A DNA stretch of 57,275 bases, taken from assembly GCF_900002405.1 (NCBI RefSeq), contig NZ_LK995525.1, positions 17,968 to 75,242 on the forward strand. Reading direction: 5' to 3'. The first letter of the stretch is position 1; each line of letters begins with the position of its first letter. Source of the DNA: Actinomyces succiniciruminis. Lineage in GTDB: Bacteria; Actinomycetota; Actinomycetes; Actinomycetales; Actinomycetaceae. The translations under genes and the position numbers were made by a program. This document shows positions 18,075-27,192 of the stretch, piece after piece. The notes under the pieces were generated by a model. That model worked only from the letters and a program-made list of their open reading frames with translations, ran no database searches and had not been told where the DNA came from.

Positions 18075-19280
18075 TTAGAACAGTCCTCCGAAGACCCAGC
18101 CGAACAGTGCCTGGGCGTAGAGCAGGCCGGCCACCAGGTTGCAGACTGTGCCGGCGAGGAACACCAGCACGGGCTTCCAGCCGGCCTCCCGCAGGGCACT
18201 GACCCGGAACTCCAGGCCGATCGACACGAAGGCCAGTGTGAAGAACAGGGTCTGGAGCGCCTTGGCGGAGGCCAGACCGGTGCTCAACCAGCTGCTCTCG
18301 TCCGCGACCAGGCCGGGCGCGGCGGCGGCAATGGCGGAGACCAGCACCGACGCGGCGATGAAGCCGAGAACGAACTTCGGGAAGCGCTGCCAGACCTCGC
18401 GCCAACCGGGGCGGGTAGCAGAGGCGGCGGTGCCGTCGGCGTCACGGCGGTCCACGCGCAGGGTGAACCAGAGGGACAGGCCCACGGCAACGAAGCCGAT
18501 GAGAGCGTTCTGCGTCATCTTCACAATCGCGGCGAACTCGAGCACGTCCTCGCCGGCGACGGCCCCCGCGGCGGTGACCGCCGCCGTGGTGTCGATGTTT
18601 CCGCCGATCCAGGCCCCCGCCACCGGCGCGGACAGTCCCAGGAGGGCGGCGAGCCACGGCAGCAGGAAGATGCTCGGCAGGGCGAAGACCACGACGAGCC
18701 CGGCCGTGTAGGCGAGCTGCTCGCGCTTGGCGTTGACGGCACCTGCCGCCGCCACGGCGGCCGAGACCCCGCAGATCGACAGGGCCGTGGCCAACAGGGC
18801 CTTGAGGTGCGGTTCGACGCGCAGCAGGCCGGCGATCCACCAGGTGAACAGGAAGACCGTGGAGATCATGAGCAGGGCCTGAATGATCGCCGGCGCCGCC
18901 GCGGAGACGATTACGTTGATATTGACGGTCGACCCCAGGAGTACGAGCCCCGTCTTGATGAAGAACTCGGTGCGGAACGCCGCCGAGAGGCGGTCGATGA
19001 TGCCGAGCGCCGACAGGAGGGCATTGGCGACGAATCCCAGGGCGATGGCGTAGACGGGGAACTCGATCGAACCGGCGATTCCGCCGAGCCAGGTCCCCTC
19101 GCTCCAGAGGGGGACGTGACTGTCCAGGTAGTCGACGGCGGCGGCCAGGCCGACGACGACGATGAGGCCGAACAGCGTCCAGCCCGGGGAGGCGGCCTCC
19201 GGGCGGGCGTCCGGGGCGGGCTCGGCGCCGGGGCCGGCAGCAGTGGGTGTGGGCGTGTTGACGCGGGCGGGAGCACTCAT
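18075..19280 (-). CDS. YeiH family putative sulfate exporter (UPF0324)
   Basis: The 401-aa membrane protein has about eleven segments and the motifs of the YeiH/Cons_hypoth698 family: FFIKTGLVLLGSTVNINVI, ATALSICGVSAAVAAAGAV, AWIGGNIDTTAAVTAAG and KMTQNALIGFVAV. Members are annotated as putative sulfate exporters, but direct transport evidence is thin. The ATG at 19280 is chosen because it overlaps the stop of the upstream 65-aa membrane peptide (TGATG), so the two are coupled. An N-terminal Pro/Ala tail of about 35 residues precedes the first segment. Confidence 0.9.
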   Translation of the reverse strand: MSAPARVNTPTPTAAGPGAEPAPDARPEAASPGWTLFGLIVVVGLAAAVDYLDSHVPLWSEGTWLGGIAGSIEFPVYAIALGFVANALLSALGIIDRLSAAFRTEFFIKTGLVLLGSTVNINVIVSAAAPAIIQALLMISTVFLFTWWIAGLLRVEPHLKALLATALSICGVSAAVAAAGAVNAKREQLAYTAGLVVVFALPSIFLLPWLAALLGLSAPVAGAWIGGNIDTTAAVTAAGAVAGEDVLEFAAIVKMTQNALIGFVAVGLSLWFTLRVDRRDADGTAASATRPGWREVWQRFPKFVLGFIAASVLVSAIAAAAPGLVADESSWLSTGLASAKALQTLFFTLAFVSIGLEFRVSALREAGWKPVLVFLAGTVCNLVAGLLYAQALFGWVFGGLF

Positions 19281-19477
19281 CACAACCACCCCGAGATGCT
19301 CGGGATGACGCCAAGCAGGGCCAGAACGAGCAGGCCGAGTCCGGTGATGGTGGCCACCCAGTCCTCGCTCAGGGAGAACTTTCCGTCCCCATCGGGCGGG
19401 ATGACGGTGGTGGGTGGGACGTCCACGTGGCCGTCCGCGGCCTTGGTATTGCGGCCCGTGTTACTGGTAGGGGGCAT
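19280..19477 (-). CDS. Small single-pass membrane protein coupled to the YeiH-type transporter
   Basis: This 65-aa protein has a polar Thr/Pro/Asp N-terminus, a KFSLSEDWVATI amphipathic approach and one membrane segment at about residues 40-61 (TITGLGLLVLALLGVIPSIS). The ATG has AAAGGT 6 bases upstream, and the stop shares a base with the transporter ATG. Tight coupling suggests it is an accessory subunit of the exporter, perhaps like the small partner peptides of other secondary transporters. I do not know a named family. Confidence 0.72.
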   Translation of the reverse strand: MPPTSNTGRNTKAADGHVDVPPTTVIPPDGDGKFSLSEDWVATITGLGLLVLALLGVIPSISGWL

Positions 19478-19981
19478 GGGCAGACCTTTCGGGTACTGCT
19501 GCGTACACGTCAGGACCTGCCCCGACAAGTGGGGCCCGTTAGAGGGACAGACACAGGAGGAGTCGTCGGCAGGCACCTGCCGACGCAGCTCGTGTCAAGG
19601 GAAGGGCGTGTCAGTCGGCAGCGGTGATGCGGATACCGCGACACATACACATCTCGGCCACGCCGAAACGGCCGCCGGCTGCGCCGATGACCGAACGGAG
19701 CGGGAGAGTACTGAACACGGCTCGGACCATAGGACAGGGCGGAGCCGACAATCCAGGCCCGTCCGCATGGCGAACTGCGGTGATTCTCGGCACGCAACTG
19801 GCTGTTTGTGTTTGTGGGTGCGGTGGTTCGGGCGCGGCTGGTGGTGTGGTGGTCGTGTTCGGGGCCCTGTTCGACGTGAACCGGCCCGCCAGGCGGTCGG
19901 GTTCGCGTGTGGGAGGTCGTGTTCGGGCCGCCGAGGTCGTATTCGGCCGATCAGAGGACGTCGTCGGGCCGCCGTGGGGTG

Positions 19982-20215
19982 GACGGTTCGTGTGTTCCTG
20001 TGACGGTTCGTCACCTAGCAGCAACGGTTCGGCATGAACCACGACGGTTCGTACACCTACCCCACGAACCGTCGTCGGATGTGCCGAACCGTCGACCGCA
20101 ACGTACGAACCGTCAATGGAACGCACGAACCGTCGACCGCAACGTACGAACCGTCAACGGAACGCACGAACCGTCAGGCGAAGGCGTGAACGTTGACCCG
20201 AACGCACGAGCCGTC
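19982..20215. repeat. Symmetric array of a 10-bp motif with about 20.5-bp period
   Basis: GACGGTTCGT (or close copies) starts at 19982, 20002, 20023 and 20043. The reverse complement ACGAACCGTC (or close copies) then starts at 20064, 20084, 20105, 20125, 20146, 20166 and 20206. Steps alternate 20 and 21 bases, about two helical turns. The direct part can also be read as a 41-bp tandem unit repeated about 3.5 times. Degenerate GGTCG-N-GTTCG copies at 19895, 19915 and 19935 may extend it. The whole gene-free stretch 19478-20380 contains no convincing coding region or RNA gene besides this and the 23-bp repeat next to trpA. Confidence 0.85.
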
Positions 20216-20347
20216 GTGCCTGGCCCACCGTGCTCCAACGCGCACCCCCACCAATCGCGCCACGCGCCACGCAACCGGCACGCGTGCGCCAACGACCCCC
20301 GGCGAACCAACGCCCATCAGCTCACCACACCCGCAAGCGCGAAGAGC

Positions 20348-20393
20348 CACGTAACTTCTACCGATCTCGGCACGTAACTTTTACCGATCTCGG
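20348..20393. repeat. Two tandem 23-bp repeats at the trpA stop codon
   Basis: Two copies of a 23-bp unit, each starting CACGTAACTT and ending CCGATCTCGG, lie head to tail and differ at one base. On the minus strand the second supplies the last codons of trpA (Asp-Arg) and its TAA stop. A related element sits at 40602-40658 at the end of another gene, so this is a dispersed small repeat. Confidence 0.85.
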
Positions 20394-21250
20394 CGGGTGG
20401 CGGCCTTCATGGTGGCGACGAAGTCGCGCAGCTCGGTCTGCAAGGCCTGAACCGCAGCGGCGTACTCGGGGGAGTCCTCGCCGGACTCCTGCGCCAGGCG
20501 GGCCAGCGTCGGCACGTGGGACTCGATGATCTTCACGGTCGCCGATCCGGAGATGGCCCCGTCGGCGCCCGCGGCAATCGCCTCGGCAACCTGCTCGGGG
20601 CCGGAGATGCCGAAGCCCAGCATCACTGGTGCGGCCGCATCCTGCCGCAGCCGCGCCACCGACTGCGCCAGGCCCACGGTGGAGGAGGCGCGCTCGGTCC
20701 CGGTCACCCCGGCCCGGGAGACCGCGTACACGTAGCCGCGGGAGGCCTTGGCCACCGCGTCGAGGGTCTGGGCGGTCGCCGACGGCGGGGCGATGTACAC
20801 GGCGTCAATCCCGGCGGCCTCGGCGGCGGCGGAGAACTCCGCCGACTCGCGCACCGGCACGTCCGGCAGCAGCACCGAGTCGATGCCGGCAGCGGCGCAG
20901 CGGGCGTAGAACTCCTCCAGGCCGATCGCGAAGGGCACATTGCCGTAGATGAGCATGCCGATGGGCAGCTGAGGGTGGCGTGCACGCACGCGCGCCACCA
21001 CGTCCAGACAGTCGGTGAAGCTCACCCCGGCGTTCAGCGCGCGCAGGTGTGCGCGTTGGATCGTCGGCCCGTCGGCCACCGGGTCGGAGAAGGGCGTGCC
21101 CAGCTCCAGGGCATCAGCACCGCCGTCGATCAGCGCCTCGATAATCGCCTCCGAGGCTGCGGGGGTGGGGTCGCCGACCATGACGAAGGGCACGAAGGCA
21201 CCCTCACCGGCGTCGGCCAGGCGGGAGAACATGGCGGGATAACGGCTCAT
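20381..21250 (-). CDS. trpA: Tryptophan synthase alpha subunit
   Basis: TrpA cleaves indole-3-glycerol phosphate and channels indole to the beta subunit. The 289-aa TIM barrel keeps the catalytic Glu49 and Asp60 (ALELGTPFSDPVADGP), the same numbering as the E. coli enzyme, and the phosphate-binding GFGISGPEQV and GAISGSA loops. The start at 21250 lies one base after the trpC-trpB stop. The last two codons and the stop fall within a 23-bp dispersed repeat, so the natural C-terminus may have been altered by repeat insertion. Confidence 0.96.
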   Translation of the reverse strand: MSRYPAMFSRLADAGEGAFVPFVMVGDPTPAASEAIIEALIDGGADALELGTPFSDPVADGPTIQRAHLRALNAGVSFTDCLDVVARVRARHPQLPIGMLIYGNVPFAIGLEEFYARCAAAGIDSVLLPDVPVRESAEFSAAAEAAGIDAVYIAPPSATAQTLDAVAKASRGYVYAVSRAGVTGTERASSTVGLAQSVARLRQDAAAPVMLGFGISGPEQVAEAIAAGADGAISGSATVKIIESHVPTLARLAQESGEDSPEYAAAVQALQTELRDFVATMKAATRRDR

Positions 21251-21251
21251 C

Positions 21252-23531
21252 TCAGGCCTCCTCAGACTGGTGAGTCGGCGCTGCCGACTCTGCGTTCGCC
21301 CCGGCACGTGCCAGCGACAGGTACTCGGTGCGCTTGCCCATCTGCTCCACCATGGCGGCGGCCCGGGCGACGGCGGAATCCTCGGAGAAGCTGCCGCCCA
21401 GGCGCATGCGCACCTGCTCCAGGTCCTTGTCCCCGCGCCCGGATAGGCACACCAGCAGGTGCGGCGTGGGGGCGTCGGGCGGAGTCTCGCGGGCGATCTT
21501 GAGGGCCTGTGCGAGCGCGTGGGCGGACTCCAGGGCCGGGATGATGCCCTCCCAGCGGCTCAGCAGGCGGAAGGCCTCCACCGCCTCGTCGTCGGTGATC
21601 GCAACGTACCGGGCCCGCCCGGAATCGGCCAGCCAGGCGTGCTCGGGCCCGACGCCGGGGTAGTCCAGCCCCGCCGACACGGAGAAGGACTCCCGTACCT
21701 GCCCCTCCGGGGTGCGCATCAGGTAGCTGCGTGCCCCGTGCAGGATGCCGGTGGTGCCGTTGTTGATCGGGGCGCCGTTGCGGGGCGTGTCCAGCCCCTC
21801 GCCGGCCGGCTCCACGCCGATCAGGCCGACGCCGACGTCGTCGATGAACTCGGAGAACATGCCGATCGCGTTCGAGCCGCCGCCCACGCAGGCGATCACC
21901 TGATCGGGCAGGCGCCCGGTCAGGGCCAGGATCTGGGCGCGCGCCTCAAGGGAGATGCAGCGGTGGTACTCGTGCACGATCGTGGGGAAGGGGTGCGCGC
22001 CTGCGGCCGTGCCCAGCAGGTAGTGGGTGGTGGCGAAGGAGGCGGTCCAGTCGCGCAGGGCCTCGTTGACGGCGTCCTTCAGGGTGCCGGCGCCGCTGGC
22101 CACGGGCACCACCCGCGCCCCCATCAGCTCCATGCGCTCCACATTGGCGGCCTGCCGCACCACATCGGTGGCGCCCATGTATATGGTGCAGTCCAGGCCC
22201 AGCAGCGCGCACACCATCGCGGTGGCGGTGCCGTGCTGGCCGGCGCCCGTCTCGGCGATGATGCGGGTCTTGCCCATGCGCCTGGCCAGTAGCGCCTGCC
22301 CCAGCACCTGGTTGCCCTTGTGGGCGCCGCCGTGCACCAGGTCCTCCCGCTTGAGGAAGATGCGGGCGTTGCCCTCGCGGGGCAGGTTGTGCAGCTCCGT
22401 CACCGGGGTCGGGCGCCCCAGGTAGCGGCGCATGAGCTCGTCCAGCTCGGCGGCGAAGGATGGGTCCGCCTGGGCATCGATGTAGGCATCCTCCAACTGA
22501 TCCAGGGCGGGGATCAGCAGCTCCGGCACGTACTGGCCGCCGTAGGGGCCGAAGTAGGCGCTCAACCGCGGGTGCGTGTGGTCGGCGTGCTCCCGCTGCG
22601 CCCGGGCGGCATCCGCCCCGGCCACCCGTTCAGCGGGTTGGGCGGCGTCGCGTGCCTGACCGCGTTCGGGCACCGGCACGGCGGTGGCCAGCACCTCGGC
22701 CACCACGCCCGGGTCGGGCGCCGCCGACAGGGCCGAGCCGATCAGCAGGGCATCCACCTGCCCGGCCAGGCGCCGCACGTCGTCGGCCGTCTCCACCCCG
22801 GACTCGCCCACCAGCACCACGCCGGACGGCGCCAGCGGTGCCATCTGCTCCGTGCGGGAGATGTCGGTGGCCAGGGTGCGCAGGTCGCGGTTGTTGATGC
22901 CGATCACCTGCGCCCCCAGGGCGGCGGCCCGGTGCATCTCCGCGGGCGTGGACACCTCCGTGAGCACCTCCATGCCCAGCGAGTGCGCCAGCTCCGCCAG
23001 CTCGGCGTAGACGTCGTCCGGCACCACCGAGAGCATCAGCAGGATCGCGTCCGCCCCCAGGCTGCGGGCGGCCAGCACCTGCACGGGGTCCACGATGAAG
23101 TCCTTGCACAGCACCGGCACGTCCACCGCGCCGCGCACGGCGGCCAGGTCCTCGAAGGAGCCGTTGAAGCGGTCCGGCTCGGTCAGCACGGACACCGCCG
23201 CCGCCCACGGCGCGTAGGCGCGCGCCAGCGCGGCCGGGTCGTAGCTGGAGCGAATCGTGCCGCGTGAGGGGGAGGCGGACTTGCACTCCATGATCAGGGC
23301 GGGCCGCGGGCTCGCGTGATCGCCGCTGCGGGTGCGCAGGGCGTCGGCGAAGGAGCGCCGGGAGGGCTCCAGCTGCTCGGCGCGCAGGTGCCCGAAGCGG
23401 GCGCGCAGTTCGGGCAGGCGCTCGCGCCGTGCGGCCACGATCGCATCCAGTACGGTGCCGGTGGCGATCAGCCGCTCGTCCACCGGACGGCGCTGAGGCC
23501 GGGCACCGCCGGCGTTGGGGGCGCCGCTCAT
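21252..23531 (-). CDS. trpCB: Fused indole-3-glycerol-phosphate synthase / tryptophan synthase beta (TrpC-TrpB)
   Basis: One uninterrupted 759-aa frame encodes two enzymes. Residues about 20-285 are TrpC, with [11 protein letters not shown] (Lys84), [19 protein letters not shown] and [10 protein letters not shown]. An Ala/Arg/Glu-rich linker spans about 286-320. Residues about 322-725 are TrpB, with the PLP lysine Lys405 in [18 protein letters not shown], the phosphate loop [10 protein letters not shown] and LSGRGDKD. TrpC makes indole-3-glycerol phosphate, TrpA converts it to indole, and TrpB makes tryptophan. The frame overlaps trpD by 4 bases and is one base from trpA. The linker shows no stop codon or internal start with a ribosome site. 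Confidence 0.94.
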   Translation of the reverse strand: MSGAPNAGGARPQRRPVDERLIATGTVLDAIVAARRERLPELRARFGHLRAEQLEPSRRSFADALRTRSGDHASPRPALIMECKSASPSRGTIRSSYDPAALARAYAPWAAAVSVLTEPDRFNGSFEDLAAVRGAVDVPVLCKDFIVDPVQVLAARSLGADAILLMLSVVPDDVYAELAELAHSLGMEVLTEVSTPAEMHRAAALGAQVIGINNRDLRTLATDISRTEQMAPLAPSGVVLVGESGVETADDVRRLAGQVDALLIGSALSAAPDPGVVAEVLATAVPVPERGQARDAAQPAERVAGADAARAQREHADHTHPRLSAYFGPYGGQYVPELLIPALDQLEDAYIDAQADPSFAAELDELMRRYLGRPTPVTELHNLPREGNARIFLKREDLVHGGAHKGNQVLGQALLARRMGKTRIIAETGAGQHGTATAMVCALLGLDCTIYMGATDVVRQAANVERMELMGARVVPVASGAGTLKDAVNEALRDWTASFATTHYLLGTAAGAHPFPTIVHEYHRCISLEARAQILALTGRLPDQVIACVGGGSNAIGMFSEFIDDVGVGLIGVEPAGEGLDTPRNGAPINNGTTGILHGARSYLMRTPEGQVRESFSVSAGLDYPGVGPEHAWLADSGRARYVAITDDEAVEAFRLLSRWEGIIPALESAHALAQALKIARETPPDAPTPHLLVCLSGRGDKDLEQVRMRLGGSFSEDSAVARAAAMVEQMGKRTEYLSLARAGANAESAAPTHQSEEA

Positions 23532-24610
23532 CGGGCCTCACCCTCCGCGGCGGCCTTGGTCATGGAGTCCAGGTGCTCGGCGACCCGGCCGCTGGCCAAC
23601 TGGTCCAGGGCCATCCGGGTGCCGTCGGCCAGGTTGTCTGCCGGACCGGCCAGGTACAGCAAGGCGCCGGCGTTGACGGCGATCGCGTCGCGGTGGGCGG
23701 GTTCGCCCCGACCGGCGAAGACCTCCCGCAGCAGGGCGGCGTTCTCCTCCGGCTCGCCGCCCAGCACGTCGGCAAGATCGTAGGTGGACACCCCCAGCTC
23801 CTCGGGGGTGACCTCGTAGGCCTTGACCCCGCGCGGGGTGGCCTCCCGCACCTGGGTGGTGCCGTGCACGGCGATCTCATCGGTGCCCGCGCCGTGCACG
23901 ATCAGGGCGCGCTTGCGGCCCAGCTTGACCATGGTCTCGGCGATCATGTCCAGGATGTCCGGGTCGGCCACCCCCATCAGCTGGTAGGTCAGGTGGGCGG
24001 GGTTGAGCAGGGGGCCCAGCACGTTGAAGATCGTCGGGGTCGCCAGGGCCTTGCGGATCGGGGCCACGTGCCGCATGGCCGGGTGGTATGCCTGGGCGAA
24101 CAGGAAGGTGAAGTGGTCACGGGCCAGGATCTCAACGGCACGCTCCGGAGCCACGTCCAGGGGCAGGCCCAGGGCGGCGACGACATCGGCGGCGCCGGTC
24201 TTGGAGGACACGGCCCGATTGCCGTGCTTGGCGACGGATACGCCCATGGAGGCGGCCACGATGCCCGCGCCGGTGGAGATGTTGATGGTGCCCACGCCGT
24301 CGCCGCCGGTGCCGACGACGTCCACCAGCGGGAAGGTGACCTCGGGGAAGGGACGGGCGGCGTCGCGGAAGGCGCTCGCGGCGCCGGCCACCTCATCGGC
24401 GGTTTCGCCGCGGGCGTGCAGGGCGGCCAGTAGGGCGGCGGTCTCGGCCTCGGACAGGTCTCCGGCGCCGAGCGCGGCGAAGACGATGCCGGTCTCATCC
24501 TGGGTCAGGCGCCGGCCCTGGATGACGCCGCGCAGCAGGCGGTGCGCGTCCTCGGCGTCGGCCACCGCGGGGGTATGCATGGCGTTGTTCTCAGCGGGTG
24601 CGGGGGTCAT
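23528..24610 (-). CDS. trpD: Anthranilate phosphoribosyltransferase
   Basis: TrpD transfers the phosphoribosyl group from PRPP to anthranilate. The 360-aa product has the PRPP-binding [17 protein letters not shown] motif, the [16 protein letters not shown] segment, and [20 protein letters not shown]. The N-terminal helical domain is preceded by about 15 extra residues. AGGAGC lies 8 bases before the ATG. A 75-base gap with no clear hairpin separates it from trpG; the downstream junction overlaps by 4 bases. Confidence 0.96.
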   Translation of the reverse strand: MTPAPAENNAMHTPAVADAEDAHRLLRGVIQGRRLTQDETGIVFAALGAGDLSEAETAALLAALHARGETADEVAGAASAFRDAARPFPEVTFPLVDVVGTGGDGVGTINISTGAGIVAASMGVSVAKHGNRAVSSKTGAADVVAALGLPLDVAPERAVEILARDHFTFLFAQAYHPAMRHVAPIRKALATPTIFNVLGPLLNPAHLTYQLMGVADPDILDMIAETMVKLGRKRALIVHGAGTDEIAVHGTTQVREATPRGVKAYEVTPEELGVSTYDLADVLGGEPEENAALLREVFAGRGEPAHRDAIAVNAGALLYLAGPADNLADGTRMALDQLASGRVAEHLDSMTKAAAEGEAR

Positions 24611-24685
24611 GGTGTGCTCCTAAAACAAACAATGGGGTTGATGATTCGGTTTTGAGGAATTGCGTGGGGGTGGGGACGGCGCCGG

Positions 24686-25345
24686 TCAGGTGATCGCGGC
24701 GGCGGCCAGGCCGGCGGTAAGCGCGTGCAGGATGGTGGGGCCCTGTGGGGTCAGCACGGACTCGGGGTGGAACTGCAGCCCGACGACGGGGCGGGAGCGG
24801 TGGCGGGCCGCCATCACAATGCCGGGGCCGGCGGGATCCTCCGCCCCGGTCACCGCCAGCGCTTGCAACGGCGGCGGCAACTCCCGCGTGCCCAGGGAGT
24901 GGTAGCGGGCCACGTCCAGGCGACCGTCGGGCAGGGCCCGGAAGGCCGGGTCGGCGCGCCCGGCCTCGGTCAACTCCACGCGCACGCTGCGGCCGTGCAC
25001 GGGCCCGACCCGGTCGATGGAGCCGCCGCAGGACTCGACGATCGCCTGGAAGCCCAGGCAGATGCCGAGCGTGGGGATGCCGCGGTCCAGGGCGGCGTCG
25101 ATCAGTTCCATCAGGTTGCCGGAGGCGCGCGGGTGACCGGGGCCGGGGGACAGGCACAACACCGGGCGCTCGCTGCGGGCCGTTTCGGCGTGTGCGTCGC
25201 CACCGACGGCGGGTTCAAGCGCGTTCAACACCGTGGCGGCGGGGGCCGTGTTGCGGTAGACGGCGATATCCGCTCCCAGGGAGGCGAACTGGTCCACCAG
25301 GTTGTAGACGAAGGAGTCGCGGTTGTCGAGCAGGACTACGCGCAT
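24686..25345 (-). CDS. trpG: Anthranilate synthase glutamine amidotransferase subunit
   Basis: TrpG releases ammonia from glutamine for anthranilate synthase. The 219-aa class I amidotransferase has the nucleophile Cys96 in LGICLGFQAI, the oxyanion loop LSPGPGHPRASG, and the His-Glu pair in LQFHPESVLT. The ATG at 25345 is preferred because GGGAGG lies 8 bases upstream and the trpE stop ends one base before it. It should work as a complex with TrpE, and possibly also serve 4-amino-4-deoxychorismate synthesis. Confidence 0.95.
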   Translation of the reverse strand: MRVVLLDNRDSFVYNLVDQFASLGADIAVYRNTAPAATVLNALEPAVGGDAHAETARSERPVLCLSPGPGHPRASGNLMELIDAALDRGIPTLGICLGFQAIVESCGGSIDRVGPVHGRSVRVELTEAGRADPAFRALPDGRLDVARYHSLGTRELPPPLQALAVTGAEDPAGPGIVMAARHRSRPVVGLQFHPESVLTPQGPTILHALTAGLAAAAIT

Positions 25346-25346
25346 T

Positions 25347-27002
25347 TCAGCGCCTCCCTTCCGGCCGGGCGGCGCCATTGCCGGAGTCGATGACGAGCTG
25401 GGCTCCCTGGGCGGCGGCGACGGCCGCCAGCACCGCGCTGGCCTTGTGGACGGTCTCGGCGGCCTCGGCGGCCGGCACCGAGTCGGCGACCACGCCGGCC
25501 CCGGCCTGCACCAGCGCCGTACCCCCGCGCACGAAGGCGGAGCGGATGACGATGCAGGTATCCAGTTCGCCGTCGCCCCGGAAGTAGCCGACCGAGCCGC
25601 CGTAACTGCCGCGCCGCACCCCCTCGGCGTCGCGGATCAGCTCGGCCGCCCGCAGCTTGGGGGCGCCGGTAAGGGTGCCCATGGTCATGGAGGCGCGGAA
25701 GGCGTCCAGCGCATCCAGGTCCGGGGCCAGTTGCCCGGATACCTCCGAGACCAGGTGCATGACCCGGCTGTAGCGGTCCACACGCATCAGGTCCCCGACC
25801 CGGCGCGTTCCGGGCACGGACACCCGGGCGACGTCGTTGCGGGCCAGGTCCACGAGCATCACGTGCTCGGCGACCTCCTTGGCGTCGGTACGCAGCTCAA
25901 GTTCCAGGCGCGTGTCCAGCTCGTGGCTGATCCCCCCGTCTGGGACCAGTCCGCGCGGGCGGGTGCCGGCGATCGGGCGAATGGCGACCTGTCCGGTCTT
26001 GGCCGAATGCAGTAGGGCGGACTCGGGGGAGGCGCCGAGCAGCTCGAAGTCGGGAGCGCCCACGTAGAACATGTACGGGCTCGGGTTGGACTCGCGCAGC
26101 GCATGGTAGGCGGCCATCGCGTCCGGGCAGGGCAGGGTGAAGCCGCGGGCGGGCACCACCTGGTACACGTCCCCGGCGGCGATCGACTCCTTCATGGACT
26201 CCACCACTGCGGCGTAGTCGGCGTCGGACTGGGTGGGGGCGGCATGCAGGACCGGATGGGCGGCCTCCTCAGCGGCGTCCTGCGGGGCGGGGGGCGGCGT
26301 GGCCGCGTCCCCGGCGGCGAAGGCGTCCGCGGCGGCGGCCAGTGCGTCCAGGCGTGCGGCGAGACTCGCGGCATCCACCGAGGCACCCACCAGGGTCGCC
26401 ACACGGGTGGGATGGTCGATCACCAGGATGATGCGGGCGTCGTAGAACAGGTAGTCGGGGCAGGTGTTGGCGCCCATGGCGACCTCGGGCAGCGTCTCGA
26501 AGGTCGCCAGGTAGTCGAAGGCGAAGACTCCCGCCTCCAGCGGCAGGTGCGGGTGATCCACGTCGGCCGCAGCCAGCACGCGCAACGGCTCGATGGTGGA
26601 GATCGCCTTTAGGCGCTCGCGCTCCTCCAAATCGTTCGCGACGGGAGGGAAGGTGAGGGTGAGGCTGTCCGCGGCGTCGTCGGCGACATGGGCGGCCAGG
26701 GCGGTGCGCAGCCGGTCCAGGGCGGCGGCGCCGTCGGCGGGCGCCTGGGGGAGGACCTCGGCCACGACGGCGTTGCCGCGGCAGGTCAGGCGGGTCGAGG
26801 ACTCCAGGACGGCGATCGTCGTGCGGGAGGCCTTGGTGGCGATGTCCACCGACTCCAGCAGGACGGTGTCCAGCGGCCGCGGCTCGCCGGTGTCCGCCGT
26901 GGTGGCGACCAGGCCGGTGCGGGCCAGGTGCTCCAGCAGGGTGCCGCCGTCGTGCTGGTAGCGCACCGACCGCGTCAGCACGGTGGGTGGGGGAAGCGTC
27001 AT
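25347..27002 (-). CDS. trpE: Anthranilate synthase component I
   Basis: TrpE converts chorismate and ammonia to anthranilate, the first committed step. The 551-aa product has the tryptophan feedback motif LLES at residues 48-51, which indicates allosteric inhibition by tryptophan. A C-terminal chorismate-binding domain carries RPIAGTRPRG, ELRTDAKEVAEHVMLVDLARND and SMTMGTLTGAPKLRAAEL. The Ala/Pro-rich insert near residues 255-285 is longer than usual. The ATG at 27002 has AGGAAGG upstream and lies just after the attenuator. It is the first structural gene of the operon. Confidence 0.96.
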   Translation of the reverse strand: MTLPPPTVLTRSVRYQHDGGTLLEHLARTGLVATTADTGEPRPLDTVLLESVDIATKASRTTIAVLESSTRLTCRGNAVVAEVLPQAPADGAAALDRLRTALAAHVADDAADSLTLTFPPVANDLEERERLKAISTIEPLRVLAAADVDHPHLPLEAGVFAFDYLATFETLPEVAMGANTCPDYLFYDARIILVIDHPTRVATLVGASVDAASLAARLDALAAAADAFAAGDAATPPPAPQDAAEEAAHPVLHAAPTQSDADYAAVVESMKESIAAGDVYQVVPARGFTLPCPDAMAAYHALRESNPSPYMFYVGAPDFELLGASPESALLHSAKTGQVAIRPIAGTRPRGLVPDGGISHELDTRLELELRTDAKEVAEHVMLVDLARNDVARVSVPGTRRVGDLMRVDRYSRVMHLVSEVSGQLAPDLDALDAFRASMTMGTLTGAPKLRAAELIRDAEGVRRGSYGGSVGYFRGDGELDTCIVIRSAFVRGGTALVQAGAGVVADSVPAAEAAETVHKASAVLAAVAAAQGAQLVIDSGNGAARPEGRR

Positions 27003-27049
27003 CGGTTGCCTTCCTGTTCGTGCCACCGGTGGGATTCGCCCCGTATGCG

Positions 27050-27075
27050 AAGAGCCCGCCTGGTGACGAGCTCTT
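27050..27075 (-). terminator. Attenuator hairpin of the trp operon
   Basis: AAGAGC pairs with GCTCTT, and an inner CG pair can form, about 15-40 bases after the trpL stop and about 50 bases before trpE. No run of U follows (CGCATAC). The position fits the terminator of a ribosome-mediated attenuator, but alternative pairings with the leader peptide region were not modelled. Confidence 0.5.
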
Positions 27076-27090
27076 GTGATCCGGCGCCGG

Positions 27091-27156
27091 CTACGCGGCG
27101 TGAGTGGCTCGCCCATTGGGGAGCCACCACCACTGGCTGGTGCGGAACGCGGTCAT
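27091..27156 (-). CDS. trpL: trp operon leader peptide
   Basis: A 21-residue open frame begins with ATG and contains three consecutive Trp codons in SQWWWLPNG, then stops at TAG. Such a run is the sensor of a ribosome-mediated attenuator: low charged tRNA-Trp stalls the ribosome on these codons and lets transcription enter trpE. No ribosome binding site precedes the ATG; a TAACCT box only 6 bases upstream suggests that transcription begins at or beside the ATG (leaderless). It is too short for most gene finders. Confidence 0.9.
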   Translation of the reverse strand: MTAFRTSQWWWLPNGRATHAA

Positions 27157-27162
27157 GGCGGC

Positions 27163-27192
27163 AGGTTAGACCGGCGTGCGGGCCGGGCCAAA
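27163..27192 (-). promoter_or_regulatory. Candidate promoter of the trp operon
   Basis: On the minus strand TTTGGC (27192-27187) and TAACCT (27168-27163) are separated by 18 bases. The -10 box ends 6 bases before the trpL ATG, so the transcript would start at the leader start codon. The -35 is a poor match. Confidence 0.45.

Noticed and set aside
19982-20215. CRISPR array
   Set aside because: Repeats are only 10 bases, occur in both orientations and are spaced by 10-11 bases; no cas genes are near.
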